This document shows positions 34,392-43,495 of a stretch of 53,074 nt of DNA, in pieces; position 1 is the stretch's first letter, and each line of letters starts with the position of its first letter. Position numbers and translations under genes: made by a program. The DNA comes from an uncultured Clostridia bacterium (GTDB lineage: Bacteria; Bacillota; Clostridia; Oscillospirales; UBA644), in contig CAMZEM010000004.1 in NCBI GenBank assembly GCA_947305805.1, positions 1 to 53,074 of the forward strand, written 5' to 3'. The notes beneath the pieces were generated by a model, which had not been told where the DNA came from, did not search any database, and saw only the letters and a list, made by a program, of their open reading frames with translations.

Positions 34392-35469
34392 CGTTCTCCT
34401 CCAGCAAAATATCAAGCATAACAATCGCCGCAATCGCTTCAATCGCGGGAACGGCTCTTACCGCAACGCACGGGTCGTGCCTTCCTTTTACCGTAATAAC
34501 GGTATCTGTCATCGTTTTAAGATTTACGGTTTTCTGCTCTTTTCCTATTGAGGGCGTCGGTTTAAACGCAACTTTGAAAACAATCGGCATTCCGTTTGAT
34601 ATCCCACCGAGAATTCCGCCGCAGTTGTTCGTTTTGGTCGCAACCTTTCCGTCCTTTATCATAAAAGCATCGTTATTTTCCGATCCGAACATTTTCGACG
34701 AATCAAACCCCGCGCCGAACTCTATTCCCTTTACTGCGGGAATTCCGAAAACAGCGGCTGCGATGCGGTTTTCAAGCCCGTCAAACATCGGTGAACCCAA
34801 TCCCGCATTCACTCCGGTAATTGCGCACTCCACCGTACCTCCTACGGAATCGAGCTGCGCCGACGCGGCTAGTATGGTCTCCGTCATTTTTTCACCGCAT
34901 TCGTCGTTTATTACGGGGAACGGCTTTTTCGCAATCTCTTCAAACAGTTCTTTTGTCGGATTTATCGGGAACGCGTCATCTTTTACCGTTCCCGCAGACG
35001 AAAGATGGGCTCCGACGTAAATGCCTCTTCTTTCGAGAATCTGTTTTGCAATTCCGCCCGCGATACATATCGGAGCAGTCAGTCTTCCCGAAGAATGACC
35101 TCCGCCTCTTATATCAGTATCTTCACCGTATTTAACAACGGAAGTATAGTCCGCATGTCCGGGGCGCGGTGTTACCGCAAATCCGTCGTAATCGCCCGAG
35201 CGTACGTCCTTATTTTCTATAATTGCGCAAATCGGCGTTCCGCAGGTTTTTCCGTCCGCAATTCCCGACAGAAAAACGGGGATATCCGCCTCTTTTCTTG
35301 CACTTGAAACTGCGTTTCTTCCGGGAGCGCGTCTTTCCATAAAGGCGAGAAGCTTTTCTCTGTCAATTTCTTCTCCCGCGGGAAGCCCGTCAATATTTAC
35401 TCCCACCGCTTTACCGTGAGAATTCCCGAAAACAGATATTTTCAGCGCTTTTCCGTATTCAGATGACAT
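34360..35469 (-). CDS. aroC: chorismate synthase
   Basis: AroC makes chorismate from EPSP with reduced FMN. The family blocks are FGNSHGKAVGVNIDGLPAG at the start, RPGHADYTSVVKYG, DIRGGGHSSGRLTA and GGISNGMPIVFKVAFKPTPS. Length 369 is typical. Its start overlaps the aroA stop by 11 bases and its stop overlaps the pheA start, indicating coupled translation. Confidence 0.97.
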   Translation of the reverse strand: MSSEYGKALKISVFGNSHGKAVGVNIDGLPAGEEIDREKLLAFMERRAPGRNAVSSARKEADIPVFLSGIADGKTCGTPICAIIENKDVRSGDYDGFAVTPRPGHADYTSVVKYGEDTDIRGGGHSSGRLTAPICIAGGIAKQILERRGIYVGAHLSSAGTVKDDAFPINPTKELFEEIAKKPFPVINDECGEKMTETILAASAQLDSVGGTVECAITGVNAGLGSPMFDGLENRIAAAVFGIPAVKGIEFGAGFDSSKMFGSENNDAFMIKDGKVATKTNNCGGILGGISNGMPIVFKVAFKPTPSIGKEQKTVNLKTMTDTVITVKGRHDPCVAVRAVPAIEAIAAIVMLDILLEENDGIIRNQEEN

Positions 35470-36715
35470 CTGCTATCCCTCCGAGTTTTTTAAAATCCGA
35501 AAAAAATGTCGGATATGATTTATTTACCGCCTGAATGCCTTTTATCAATACTTTTTCTTTACATCCCGTTGCTGCCACAGCGGCAGCCATAACTATTCTG
35601 TGGTCGTTTTCTCCGCTTACGGTGCCGCCTTTAAGACCGCCATTGCCGTAAACGGTCAATCCGTCTTCCGTTTCCTCCGCTTTTCCTCCAAGCGAGTTTA
35701 TCAAGGCGCAAACTGATGCAATTCTGTCGCTTTCTTTCAGCCTGAGCCGCTTTCCTCCGTAAAACCGTGATTTTCCGTTCGCAAAAGCTGCCGCAACGGC
35801 AAGCGCGGGAAGCGTATCGGGAATTTGCGAAATATCAATATCGCATCCGCTAAGATTACCGTGTTTTATATGAACGGTATCATTTTTTATTTCAACGTTC
35901 GCGCCGAACTGTTTTAAAAGCTCAATCGCCGCTTTGTCTCCCTGGACGCTTGAAAGTGAAAGTCCGCCAATCTCAATATCGCCCCCGACAGCGCCGGCAA
36001 CCATAAAAAAGAGGGCGTTAGACCAGTCGCCGTCGGCAACCGCTTTTTCGGAAGAAGAAAATCTTCCTTTTCCGCAAACCGTGTATTCCCCGTTTTCCGC
36101 TTTTATTTCCGCGCCGAAAAGAGACAGGGCGGAAAGTGTCATATCAACGTATGCGGCAGACTCAAGAGGAGTGGTAAGCAGTATTTCGCTTTCGCCTTCA
36201 AGCAAACAAAGCGCCGTCAGAAGCCCCGATATATACTGCGAACTTACGTTTCCGGGCAACAGGTATTTCCCGGGTTTTAACCTTCCTTTTGTTGAAAAAG
36301 GCAGTTTTGTTGATGAAAAACAAACGCCGCCCGAGCTTAATGCCTCTGTCAGCTCTTTTATCGGACGTTCGGGCAAACGTCCGTTGCCCGAAAAATCCGC
36401 ATTATCACATACGGCGCATGCAACGGGAAGCATAAACCTAAGCGTCGTTCCGCTTTCGCCGCAGTCAAACAGGGGATTTTTCGCAAAATTAACAATCGGA
36501 GTAACAACGCATCTTCTGTCCGAAATATCAACGGATGCCCCCAAAGCGCGAATGCATCTTACCGTTGCAAGAATATCTTCCGAGCAAAAAAAACCGTCTA
36601 TCTCTGTTTTTTTATCCGCAAAAGCGGAGCATATCAGCAGTCTGTGAATATCCGATTTTGACCCTGCGGCAGCTGTTCTTCCCGAAAGGGGAGAAGGCGT
36701 AATGTATGCATCCAT
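35459..36715 (-). CDS. aroA: 3-phosphoshikimate 1-carboxyvinyltransferase (EPSP synthase)
   Basis: AroA joins shikimate 3-phosphate and PEP. Near the N-terminus GSKSDIHRLL is the substrate-binding K-S-x-x-H-R motif; GESGTTLRFMLPVA, NVSSQYISGLLTAL and RLKESDRIASV follow the family order. The catalytic-region GDWSNALFFMVAGAV is present. Length 418 is normal. It overlaps aroB by one base (TGATG) and aroC by 11. Confidence 0.95.
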   Translation of the reverse strand: MDAYITPSPLSGRTAAAGSKSDIHRLLICSAFADKKTEIDGFFCSEDILATVRCIRALGASVDISDRRCVVTPIVNFAKNPLFDCGESGTTLRFMLPVACAVCDNADFSGNGRLPERPIKELTEALSSGGVCFSSTKLPFSTKGRLKPGKYLLPGNVSSQYISGLLTALCLLEGESEILLTTPLESAAYVDMTLSALSLFGAEIKAENGEYTVCGKGRFSSSEKAVADGDWSNALFFMVAGAVGGDIEIGGLSLSSVQGDKAAIELLKQFGANVEIKNDTVHIKHGNLSGCDIDISQIPDTLPALAVAAAFANGKSRFYGGKRLRLKESDRIASVCALINSLGGKAEETEDGLTVYGNGGLKGGTVSGENDHRIVMAAAVAATGCKEKVLIKGIQAVNKSYPTFFSDFKKLGGIADVI

Positions 36716-37773
36716 CAGCTTTTACCTTTATCAATAAAATCTTCAAGATCGTTTACGGAAAAGTCTTTTAATATAGACTTCCCGATTTTTACGGGAATTA
36801 CCAGCGTAATTCTGTCTCCGTCGCGTTTTTTGTCCAAAAGTGCCGCCAGTACGAGCCGCTTTGCAGAAAATTCGCAATCAACGGGAAGGCCGTTCTTTTT
36901 TAAGACTGATTCAATTCTTCTTGCGGTTCCCGTATGCGTTATTCCCGCTTTTTCGCCCGCCCGCGCAATTATCGCCATGCCTGCGGCAACCGCAAAACCG
37001 TGAGGGACGTTAAAATCGCTGCATTTTTCTATTGAATGACCGACGGTATGACCGAGATTAAGCAGTTTTCTCTCTCCGCTGTCAAATTCATCGTTCTCAA
37101 CCGTTTTTCCCTTGAACGCAACGCACCGTTCTATTACCTCCCCGATATCCTCTGTCGCACCGTCCGAAAGACAGTCAAACATCTCTTCACTGAAAAGAAC
37201 ACCGTATTTTATTACTTCCGCCATTCCGTTTCTGAATTCGTCATCGGGCAGAGTCGAAAACGTTCCGGGATCGCAAATAACCGCTCTCGGCTGCTTAAAC
37301 GTGCCTGCAAGGTTTTTCCCCGAAGAGAGATTTACCGCGGTTTTACCTCCGATAGACGAATCGACCGCAGAAAGAAGAGTAGTGGGCATCTGAATAAGAT
37401 TTATTCCGCGAAGATAAACGGATGCGGCAAACCCTGCAAGATCACCGGTCACCCCTCCGCCCAGCGCGATAATTGTATCCGATTTCGTAAACCTGTTTTC
37501 CGCGAGATATTCAAGAATCTTTTCAAGCGTTTCCATGCTTTTCGATTTTTCTCCCGCATCAAAAACAAAGCTGTCTGCGCGGATATTTTCTTTGTTTACA
37601 GACGAAACAACTTTTTCAAGATACAGCTTCGCAACGTTTGAATCCGTAATAATCGCAGCGCGCGAATGCCCTGCGGTCTTTTTCAGTATCTCCCCGCACC
37701 GTGAAATTATTCCGTTTTCTATATAAACATCGTAACCGTTTCCGACGTTTATTCTTACGGTTCTTCTGTCCAT
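36715..37773 (-). CDS. aroB: 3-dehydroquinate synthase
   Basis: AroB converts DAHP to 3-dehydroquinate with NAD and a divalent metal. The blocks IALGGGVTGDLAGFAASVYL, MPTTLLSAVDSSIGGKTAVN and GHTVGHSIEK (metal His) are clear. Length 352 is typical. It lies 26 bases downstream of the DAHP synthase gene. Confidence 0.96.
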   Translation of the reverse strand: MDRRTVRINVGNGYDVYIENGIISRCGEILKKTAGHSRAAIITDSNVAKLYLEKVVSSVNKENIRADSFVFDAGEKSKSMETLEKILEYLAENRFTKSDTIIALGGGVTGDLAGFAASVYLRGINLIQMPTTLLSAVDSSIGGKTAVNLSSGKNLAGTFKQPRAVICDPGTFSTLPDDEFRNGMAEVIKYGVLFSEEMFDCLSDGATEDIGEVIERCVAFKGKTVENDEFDSGERKLLNLGHTVGHSIEKCSDFNVPHGFAVAAGMAIIARAGEKAGITHTGTARRIESVLKKNGLPVDCEFSAKRLVLAALLDKKRDGDRITLVIPVKIGKSILKDFSVNDLEDFIDKGKS

Positions 37774-37799
37774 TTCCGTTTCTCTCCGAAAAAAAAGAA

Positions 37800-38804
37800 T
37801 TAACCTTTAACCGCAGAAGAAATTCTGCCGAGTTTTTTAACAAGAGCGTCAAACGCCTCGGGACGTATAGACTGCGGACCGTCGCAAAGTGCATGCTCGG
37901 GATCGTTATGCACTTCTATTATAAGTCCGTCCGCTCCCGCGGCAACCGCGGCGCAGGCGAGCGGGGCAACCAGTGCGGATTTCCCCGACGCATGGCTCGG
38001 GTCTATAATTACGGGCAGGTGACTCAGTTGTTTAAGCACGGGAATCGCGGAAATATCAAGAGTATTTCTCGTATATGTTTCAAAAGATCTTATTCCGCGT
38101 TCGCAAAGAATAACGTTGTTGTTGCCGCCCGCCATAATATATTCCGCGCTCATCAGAAGCTCTTCGTAAGTGGACGAAAGTCCTCTTTTCAGCAGTATGG
38201 GTTTGCGGGTATTACCAAGAGCCTTTAACAGCTCAAAATTCTGCATATTTCTTGCTCCGACCTGTATCACGTCAACGTCGTCAAACGAATCAAGATGGGC
38301 GATATCCATTATTTCCGTAACAATCGGCAATCCCGTCAGTTTCTTTGCAACGGAAAGAAGCTTTAATCCCTCATCGCGAAGTCCCTGAAAAGAGTAGGGT
38401 GAAGTCCTGGGTTTAAATGCGCCCCCGCGAAGAAGCGTTGCTCCGCTTTCCTTAACCTTTTGCGCAATTGCGCATATCTGCTCTTCCGATTCAACCGAGC
38501 ACGGCCCCGCAATAAGCGTCAGATTGCCGCCTCCAATAACCGTATTGCCTACTTTTATTACCGTATCGTCGGGATGAAATTTTCTGTTTGCGTTTTTATA
38601 CGGCTCCTGCACTCTGCGGACGCCCGCAACAATGTCCAGCGCGGAAATCAGATCGATATCAAGATGTGAAGTGTCGCCTACAAGTCCGAGTATCGTCTGG
38701 GTGGTTCCCACCGTGGGATGGATTTCCACACCCTTCGATTCAAGCCATTTTATAAGACTGTCAAGTTGCGCTTTGTCAGGATTGGGTTTCAAAAGTACTA
38801 TCAT
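37800..38804 (-). CDS. aroF: DAHP synthase with ferredoxin-like regulatory domain
   Basis: This first enzyme of the shikimate pathway joins PEP and erythrose 4-phosphate. Residues 1-70 form the ferredoxin-like N-terminal domain of the Thermotoga type (type I beta), which gives feedback control by Tyr/Phe in characterised members. The barrel follows: [49 protein letters not shown] and [12 protein letters not shown]. Length 334 is typical. GGAGG precedes the ATG at 38804. The operon leader in front carries a Phe-codon attenuator. Confidence 0.94.
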   Translation of the reverse strand: MIVLLKPNPDKAQLDSLIKWLESKGVEIHPTVGTTQTILGLVGDTSHLDIDLISALDIVAGVRRVQEPYKNANRKFHPDDTVIKVGNTVIGGGNLTLIAGPCSVESEEQICAIAQKVKESGATLLRGGAFKPRTSPYSFQGLRDEGLKLLSVAKKLTGLPIVTEIMDIAHLDSFDDVDVIQVGARNMQNFELLKALGNTRKPILLKRGLSSTYEELLMSAEYIMAGGNNNVILCERGIRSFETYTRNTLDISAIPVLKQLSHLPVIIDPSHASGKSALVAPLACAAVAAGADGLIIEVHNDPEHALCDGPQSIRPEAFDALVKKLGRISSAVKG

Positions 38805-38821
38805 AAAAGCCTCCGAAAAAT

Positions 38822-38852
38822 AAAAAACTCACAGCCCGTGCTCAGCTGTGAG
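38822..38852 (-). terminator. attenuator terminator in the aromatic operon leader
   Basis: On the minus strand CTCACAGC (38845-38852) pairs with GCTGTGAG (38828-38835) and is followed by TTTTTTA. It lies between the leader peptide and the DAHP synthase start. An alternative helix can form upstream: GCTG and AGATGT around the leader stop codon (about 38896-38909) with ACATC and CAGC (about 38846-38861), which would take up the first arm of the terminator. Confidence 0.85.
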
Positions 38853-38903
38853 ATTGATGTGTATTTTCATTTGGAGCAAGCGCTCGAAATTCCTAACATC
38901 TTT

Positions 38904-38990
38904 TCAGCCAAACACAACCGGGCTTTGCTTAAAGAAAAATGCAAAACCGAAAAAGAAGTATTCAGCTGTAAAAAGACGGTATCTTTTCAT
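38904..38990 (-). CDS. Phe/Tyr-rich leader peptide of the aromatic operon
   Basis: A 28-codon frame with ATG at 38990 and TGA at 38904-38906, preceded by GGAG with 7-base spacing. The peptide begins MKRYRLFTAEYFFFGFAFFF and continues for eight residues; nine of 28 codons are Phe and two are Tyr, including two FFF runs. This composition, the position between promoter and terminator, and the alternative helix over the stop codon match classical ribosome-mediated attenuation as in enterobacterial pheL. In Phe excess the ribosome reaches the stop, hides the antiterminator arm and the terminator forms. The mechanism is inference; the elements are visible. Confidence 0.88.
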   Translation of the reverse strand: MKRYRLFTAEYFFFGFAFFFKQSPVVFG

Positions 38991-39017
38991 TTTCCGCTCC
39001 AAAATAAATATGCGCGT

Positions 39018-39045
39018 ATTATAGCACATTTGCAGAATTTGTCAA
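39018..39045 (-). promoter_or_regulatory. sigma-A promoter of the aromatic amino acid operon
   Basis: On the minus strand TTGACA (39040-39045), 16-base spacer and TATAAT (39018-39023) with extended -10 TGC. Transcription should begin near 39010, about 20 bases before the leader peptide ATG. Confidence 0.85.
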
Positions 39046-39089
39046 GAGCAAACTTCCCGGTTTTACAATTTTTTCAAATTTGAGTTTGG

Positions 39090-39437
39090 TTATGTGTTTT
39101 TATCCGTTGTATGAAAAGTTTTGAGATTTCCTGTTTTTAAAGACCGTTTTTCAAGCTCGGCATTCACCTCGTCCGGAGTAATCCCGAGCTGCGCCATCAT
39201 CACGGTAATGTGATAATACAGGTCGCATATTTCACCTGTTAAATCCGCTTTTTTCTCTGCGCTGTCGTCTTTTTCGGCATTTTTTGCCGCTATTATCGTT
39301 TCGGAGCATTCTTCTCCCACTTTTTTCAGTATCTTGTCAAGTCCTTTTTCAAAGAGGTAGCAGGTGTAAGACCCTTCCGCCTTCTCGCCTTTTCTTGACA
39401 TAACAACTTCGTACAGTTCGTTTAACGTGTCTTTCAT
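39090..39437 (-). CDS. hisE: phosphoribosyl-ATP pyrophosphatase
   Basis: HisE removes pyrophosphate from PR-ATP, the second step of histidine synthesis. The MazG-like helices show [19 protein letters not shown] and [16 protein letters not shown] with the metal-binding Glu/Asp residues. I chose the ATG at 39437 with GGAGG upstream, giving 115 residues; it overlaps the hisI stop by four bases. It is the last gene of the his operon, and no terminator separates it from the aromatic promoter. Confidence 0.93.
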   Translation of the reverse strand: MKDTLNELYEVVMSRKGEKAEGSYTCYLFEKGLDKILKKVGEECSETIIAAKNAEKDDSAEKKADLTGEICDLYYHITVMMAQLGITPDEVNAELEKRSLKTGNLKTFHTTDKNT

Positions 39438-39759
39438 TTTTCCTCCGATATAATATTGAAAAAGCAGCTGCGCGCTCCCGTATGGCATGCGGGACCGATC
39501 TGTTTTACCGAAATAAGAAGCGTATCGTTGTCGCAATCGCATTTTACCGATTTAACATACTGCCAGTGTCCGCTCGTTTCGCCTTTGTTCCAGAGAGTGT
39601 TTCTCGAACGCGAAAAAACCATGTTTTCCCCGTTTCAAGCGTTTTTTTAAACGACTCCCTGTTCATATACGCTAGCATAAGCACTTCGCCGTTTTCACAG
39701 TCTGTTATAATAGCGGGAACAAGCTCTCTGCCGCAAAAAATCTTATCTTCCCAACTCAT
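39434..39759 (-). pseudogene. hisI: phosphoribosyl-AMP cyclohydrolase, frameshifted
   Basis: HisI opens the ring of PR-AMP. The frame from ATG 39759 carries the N-terminal half ([20 protein letters not shown] up to LETGKTWFF) and then runs into a stop at 39544 after wrong-frame residues. The rest of the enzyme ([21 protein letters not shown] and the Zn-binding [13 protein letters not shown]) continues in the -1 frame to 39434. The switch falls at a T6 run (A6 at 39614-39619 on the plus strand), where a seventh T would restore the frame. As sequenced the 71-residue product lacks the zinc ligands. A real mutation or a homopolymer sequencing error are both possible. Confidence 0.88.
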
Positions 39760-40559
39760 CTTACGGGAATCTCCTGTTCTTTCAGATATTTTTTAACCTG
39801 AGGCACCGAAAGCTCTCCGAAATGGAAAAGCGATGCGGCAAGCGCGGCGGAAGCATCCGTTTCTTTAAAAACGTCACGGAAATCTTCAAGACTGCCGCAC
39901 CCTCCCGAGGCAATTACGGGGATTGATACGGCATCGGAGATTATTTTGGTTATTTCGATATCAAATCCTTTTTTAACCCCGTCCGTATCCATTGAAGTAA
40001 GGAGTATTTCACCCGCACCCAGCCTTTCCGCTCTCTTTGCCCATTCAACGGCATTTATTCCGGTGTCCGTTCTTCCGCCGTGAATCACAACGTGAAAATC
40101 GTTTAAGTCGGTTCCGAAACCGGCGGGGAAAACGCCGTTGTATTCTTTGCGGGACGGAACGCGCTTTACGTCTATCGCAACAACTATACATTGCGAACCG
40201 AACATATCCGCAGCCCTCGAAATAAGCGTTTCATCTTTAACCGCGGCGGAATTTACGGATATCTTATCTGCGCCGACACGAAGAATTTCCTTTATATCGT
40301 CAGTCGTCCTTATCCCTCCGCCTACGGTAACGGGCAGAAAAACCTCGCTCGCGGTTCGCTCAATTACGTCAAGAAGGGTACCTCTGCCTTCGCTTGAAGC
40401 GGTTATATCAAGAAAGACAATTTCATCGGCGCCCTGTTTGTTATATTCCTTAGCTATTTCCGCAGGATCGCCTACGTCACGAAGCTGTATAAAGTTTGTT
40501 CCCTTTACAACCCGTCCGTTGTTTATGTCAAGGCACGGAATTATTCTTTTTGCGAGCAT
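39756..40559 (-). CDS. hisF: imidazole glycerol phosphate synthase, cyclase subunit
   Basis: HisF is the barrel half of the HisHF complex that forms imidazole glycerol phosphate. [19 protein letters not shown] has the catalytic Asp, and [28 protein letters not shown] and [12 protein letters not shown] are the phosphate-binding blocks. Length 267 is slightly long but normal. It overlaps hisA by 19 bases and hisI by four. Confidence 0.96.
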   Translation of the reverse strand: MLAKRIIPCLDINNGRVVKGTNFIQLRDVGDPAEIAKEYNKQGADEIVFLDITASSEGRGTLLDVIERTASEVFLPVTVGGGIRTTDDIKEILRVGADKISVNSAAVKDETLISRAADMFGSQCIVVAIDVKRVPSRKEYNGVFPAGFGTDLNDFHVVIHGGRTDTGINAVEWAKRAERLGAGEILLTSMDTDGVKKGFDIEITKIISDAVSIPVIASGGCGSLEDFRDVFKETDASAALAASLFHFGELSVPQVKKYLKEQEIPVR

Positions 40560-41257
40560 TCAATCGCCTCCCGCAGGTCAAGAGTACCAGAATAAAGGGA
40601 TTTTCCGCAAACAGCGCCGTAAATACCGAGTGATTTGCAGTTTTTTATGTCATTTATATCCCGGATACCGCCCGATGCTATGATATTTGCGGATACGGAT
40701 TCTTTTAAAACGGACAGCTGATTAAGATTAGGACCTTCAAGCGTTCCGTCTCTGGCGATATCCGTAAATATTATATAATTTACTCCTGTCGATTCAATCT
40801 CTTTTGCCAGCTCGGTATATTCAACGTTTCCGTCGCAAAGCCAGCCCTCCGTTGAAACAAATCCGTTTTTCGCGTCTATTCCAACCGCCGTGAGCGACGG
40901 GTATTTTTCGGCGCATCGCTTAACGAGCGCTTTATCGGTAAGCGCAACGGAGCCGAGAATTATCCGTTTTGCGCCGAGTTCGGCGTATGTCTCAAAATCT
41001 TTTTCCGTACGGATTCCGCCCCCGATTTCCACGGGAACACCGAGACCTATTATTCTTTTTACCGTTTCCTTATTCACGGGCTTTTTCATCAGCGCGCCGT
41101 CAAGGTCAACGACGTGAAGAAACTCAGCCCCTTTTTCAATAAAGCTGCGGGCTGATTTTTCCGGACTTTCCGCTACTTTATGTACTGTGCCGAATTCTCC
41201 GCGAAGCAAACGGACGCACTGCCCGTCTTTTATGTCAATTGCAGGTAAAATTATCAT
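40541..41257 (-). CDS. hisA: ProFAR isomerase (phosphoribosylformimino-AICAR ribotide isomerase)
   Basis: HisA opens the ribose of ProFAR by an Amadori reaction. The start [20 protein letters not shown] has the catalytic Asp, and [31 protein letters not shown] and [12 protein letters not shown] are typical. Length 238 is normal. It overlaps hisH by 23 bases and hisF by 19. Confidence 0.96.
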   Translation of the reverse strand: MIILPAIDIKDGQCVRLLRGEFGTVHKVAESPEKSARSFIEKGAEFLHVVDLDGALMKKPVNKETVKRIIGLGVPVEIGGGIRTEKDFETYAELGAKRIILGSVALTDKALVKRCAEKYPSLTAVGIDAKNGFVSTEGWLCDGNVEYTELAKEIESTGVNYIIFTDIARDGTLEGPNLNQLSVLKESVSANIIASGGIRDINDIKNCKSLGIYGAVCGKSLYSGTLDLREAIECSQKE

Positions 41258-41870
41258 GTTTCACCATATTACAGAAATTTCTCAGTATTTTAAGACCTTC
41301 CTCGCCGCTTTTTTCGGGATGAAACTGTGTTCCGAGCACGTTGTTTCTCTCAACCGCAGCAACTGTCTTTAAGCCGTAATCGGTAAATGCGGTAACGTTG
41401 CTGTCGTCGGTCCTTGCCGAAAAAGAATGTACGAAATAAACATACGTTCCGTTATTCATTCCCTCAAAAAGCGCAGACTTTTTATTGAAAAGCAGCGTGT
41501 TCCAGCCGATATGCGGGATTTTCAGCGGTTTTCCGTCAGTGTCAATCTCCTCAACAGATCCTTTAATCAGTCCAAGTCCGTACGTATTGCCGAATTCTGC
41601 GCTTTCGTCAAACAGGAGCTGCATTCCCAGACATATCCCGAAAAGCGTTTTTCCTTTTTCGGCTTCCGCCTTTAAATAATCCCAGAGACCTGCGTCTTTC
41701 AGTTTGTTCGCCGCTACCCTGAATGCTCCTACGCCCGGAAGAACAATTCCTCCGCAAGAGTCTATTACCTCTTTTGAAGACGTAATTACGCAATCCTGTC
41801 CTATATACTCAAACGCCTTGACAACGGAGCGCAGATTTCCCGCTCCGTAATCAACTATCGCCAGCTTCAT
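41235..41870 (-). CDS. hisH: imidazole glycerol phosphate synthase, glutaminase subunit
   Basis: HisH hydrolyses glutamine and feeds ammonia to HisF. The class I amidotransferase triad is visible: Cys in FGICLGMQLLFDESAEFG, and His and Glu in LGTQFHPEKSG. The oxyanion strand VLPGVGAF is present. Length 211 is normal. It overlaps hisB by four bases and hisA by 23. Confidence 0.96.
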   Translation of the reverse strand: MKLAIVDYGAGNLRSVVKAFEYIGQDCVITSSKEVIDSCGGIVLPGVGAFRVAANKLKDAGLWDYLKAEAEKGKTLFGICLGMQLLFDESAEFGNTYGLGLIKGSVEEIDTDGKPLKIPHIGWNTLLFNKKSALFEGMNNGTYVYFVHSFSARTDDSNVTAFTDYGLKTVAAVERNNVLGTQFHPEKSGEEGLKILRNFCNMVKHDNFTCN

Positions 41871-42448
41871 TCAATATATTCCTTTGTGCTCGGAATACCG
41901 TCGCCTTCAATTTTAACGGAGGCTTTAAGAGCGCGGGCTGTCGCCTTAAACAGCGCTTCTATACAATGGTGCGAATTACTGCCGTATAAAAGCGAGAGAT
42001 GAAGTGTGATTCCGGCGTTAAACGCAAACGCCCTGAAAAATTCTTCCGTAAGACACGTGTCAAACTCTCCGACCCTGCTGTCTTTAAACTCTGCGTCAAA
42101 AACAAGATACGGTCTGCCTGAAATATCAACTACCGCTCTCGCAAGAGCTTCGTCCATGGGTATCGCGCAGCTGCCGAAACGGGCGATCCCGCGTTTGTCT
42201 CCAAGCGCGCCGCAGAATGCTTTTCCGAGCACTATTCCTATATCTTCAACGGTGTGGTGACAGTCAACGTTAAGATCTCCTTTTGCGCTCAGCACAATGT
42301 CGAATCCTCCGTGGACAGCAAACGAATTGAGCATATGGTCAAAAAATCCGATACCCGACGATCCGTCGAAAGAACCCGTTCCGTCTACGGACAGATTAAC
42401 GGAAATACGTGTTTCTGCTGTTTGTCTGTTAATGAATTCCTGTCTCAT
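41867..42448 (-). CDS. hisB: imidazoleglycerol-phosphate dehydratase
   Basis: This monofunctional IGPD (193 residues) makes imidazole acetol phosphate. The manganese-binding His motifs are FFDHMLNSFAVHGG, DCHHTVEDIGIVLG and NSHHCIEALFK. No histidinol phosphatase domain is attached, and no such phosphatase gene is found in this window. It overlaps hisC by 20 bases. Confidence 0.96.
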   Translation of the reverse strand: MRQEFINRQTAETRISVNLSVDGTGSFDGSSGIGFFDHMLNSFAVHGGFDIVLSAKGDLNVDCHHTVEDIGIVLGKAFCGALGDKRGIARFGSCAIPMDEALARAVVDISGRPYLVFDAEFKDSRVGEFDTCLTEEFFRAFAFNAGITLHLSLLYGSNSHHCIEALFKATARALKASVKIEGDGIPSTKEYIE

Positions 42449-43493
42449 TCAGCGCCGCCTCCAGTTTTGTTTTAAGTATGTCGTTTTCGCCTCTCGTTCC
42501 CGCGGTAATACGCAGAAAATCAGGCGAGATATAACGAACGGAAATGTTGTTTTTAAGCAGATAACCGTGTATTTCCGATGCTTTCGGAGTTTTTACGGTT
42601 ATAAAGTTAGTTTTTGTGTCAAATACTTTAAAATCGGGACCTTCCAACGTTTTTACAGACTCGTAAAGCATATTTTTTCTCGCGATTATCTGAGACGTCA
42701 TGCTTTTCAGATATTCCTTGTTTTTCATTGCCGCAAGTCCCGCGGCCTGTGACAGCACGTTTACGTTGTACGGCATTTTCGCTTTTCTGAAAAGTGACAC
42801 CGTATCCATGCCCGCTACCGCAAAGCCTAGTCTGAATCCCGCCATTCCAAACGCTTTTGAAAGTGTTTTCAGCACTATCAGATTTTCGTATTTGTTTATT
42901 AACGGAAGAACCGTTTCGTTTTCGGACCAGAACTCCATATATGCCTCGTCAACACAAACGGCGCAGTTAACGGACGAAATTATTTTTTCCGCTTCGTCTG
43001 CCGTTATTCCCTGTCCCGTCGGATTGCAGGGATTGGAAAAAATAAGCAGATCAACCGCGCGCGATTTGGCAACCGAAATAACGTTATCAATGTCAAAATT
43101 CAGATTTTCGTCTTTGTCAACCGTTATAACGGTGTTTTCGTAAAGATTCGCATATATTCTGTATACGGAAAAATCGGGTGACAGAACAAGCACTCTTGAA
43201 TGCGACGGCAGCAACGCGGAACACATTATTGATATCAGCTCGTCGCTTCCGTTTCCGGCAACCACGTTTGCCGCATAAAGTCCGTAATAATCGGCAAATG
43301 CCTTGCAAAGCGCGTTAGCGGCAGGGTCGGGGTATCTGTTGAAGGACTGCGCGCTGATTTCCGCGAGAACTTTGTTTTTCATTTCGTCCGGCATGTCTGC
43401 GTAACTCTCGTTTGCGTCAAGCCGAATCATTGCGGGCGTATACAGTTGCGGTACGTACTCTTCCGTATCTTTGAGTCTGTTTCCGAAAGTCAT
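42429..43493 (-). CDS. hisC: histidinol-phosphate aminotransferase
   Basis: HisC is a PLP aminotransferase of fold type I. The PLP Lys lies in LKTLSKAFGMAGFRLG, the substrate region in FSNPCNPTGQGI and the Asp in CVDEAYMEF. Length 354 is typical. It starts two bases after the hisD stop and has a weak ribosome site, so translation is probably coupled. Confidence 0.95.
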   Translation of the reverse strand: MTFGNRLKDTEEYVPQLYTPAMIRLDANESYADMPDEMKNKVLAEISAQSFNRYPDPAANALCKAFADYYGLYAANVVAGNGSDELISIMCSALLPSHSRVLVLSPDFSVYRIYANLYENTVITVDKDENLNFDIDNVISVAKSRAVDLLIFSNPCNPTGQGITADEAEKIISSVNCAVCVDEAYMEFWSENETVLPLINKYENLIVLKTLSKAFGMAGFRLGFAVAGMDTVSLFRKAKMPYNVNVLSQAAGLAAMKNKEYLKSMTSQIIARKNMLYESVKTLEGPDFKVFDTKTNFITVKTPKASEIHGYLLKNNISVRYISPDFLRITAGTRGENDILKTKLEAALNETGIH

Positions 43494-43495
43494 TT

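Noticed and set aside
38718..39083. 121-codon plus-strand frame across the aromatic leader
   Set aside because: It is antisense to the DAHP synthase start, leader peptide and promoter, with no ribosome site or family features.
39600..39625. Programmed -1 frameshift in hisI
   Set aside because: No X-XXY-YYZ heptamer lies in the right frame and no stimulating structure was recognised; simple deletion of one T explains it better. Slippage remains possible and is noted in the findings.
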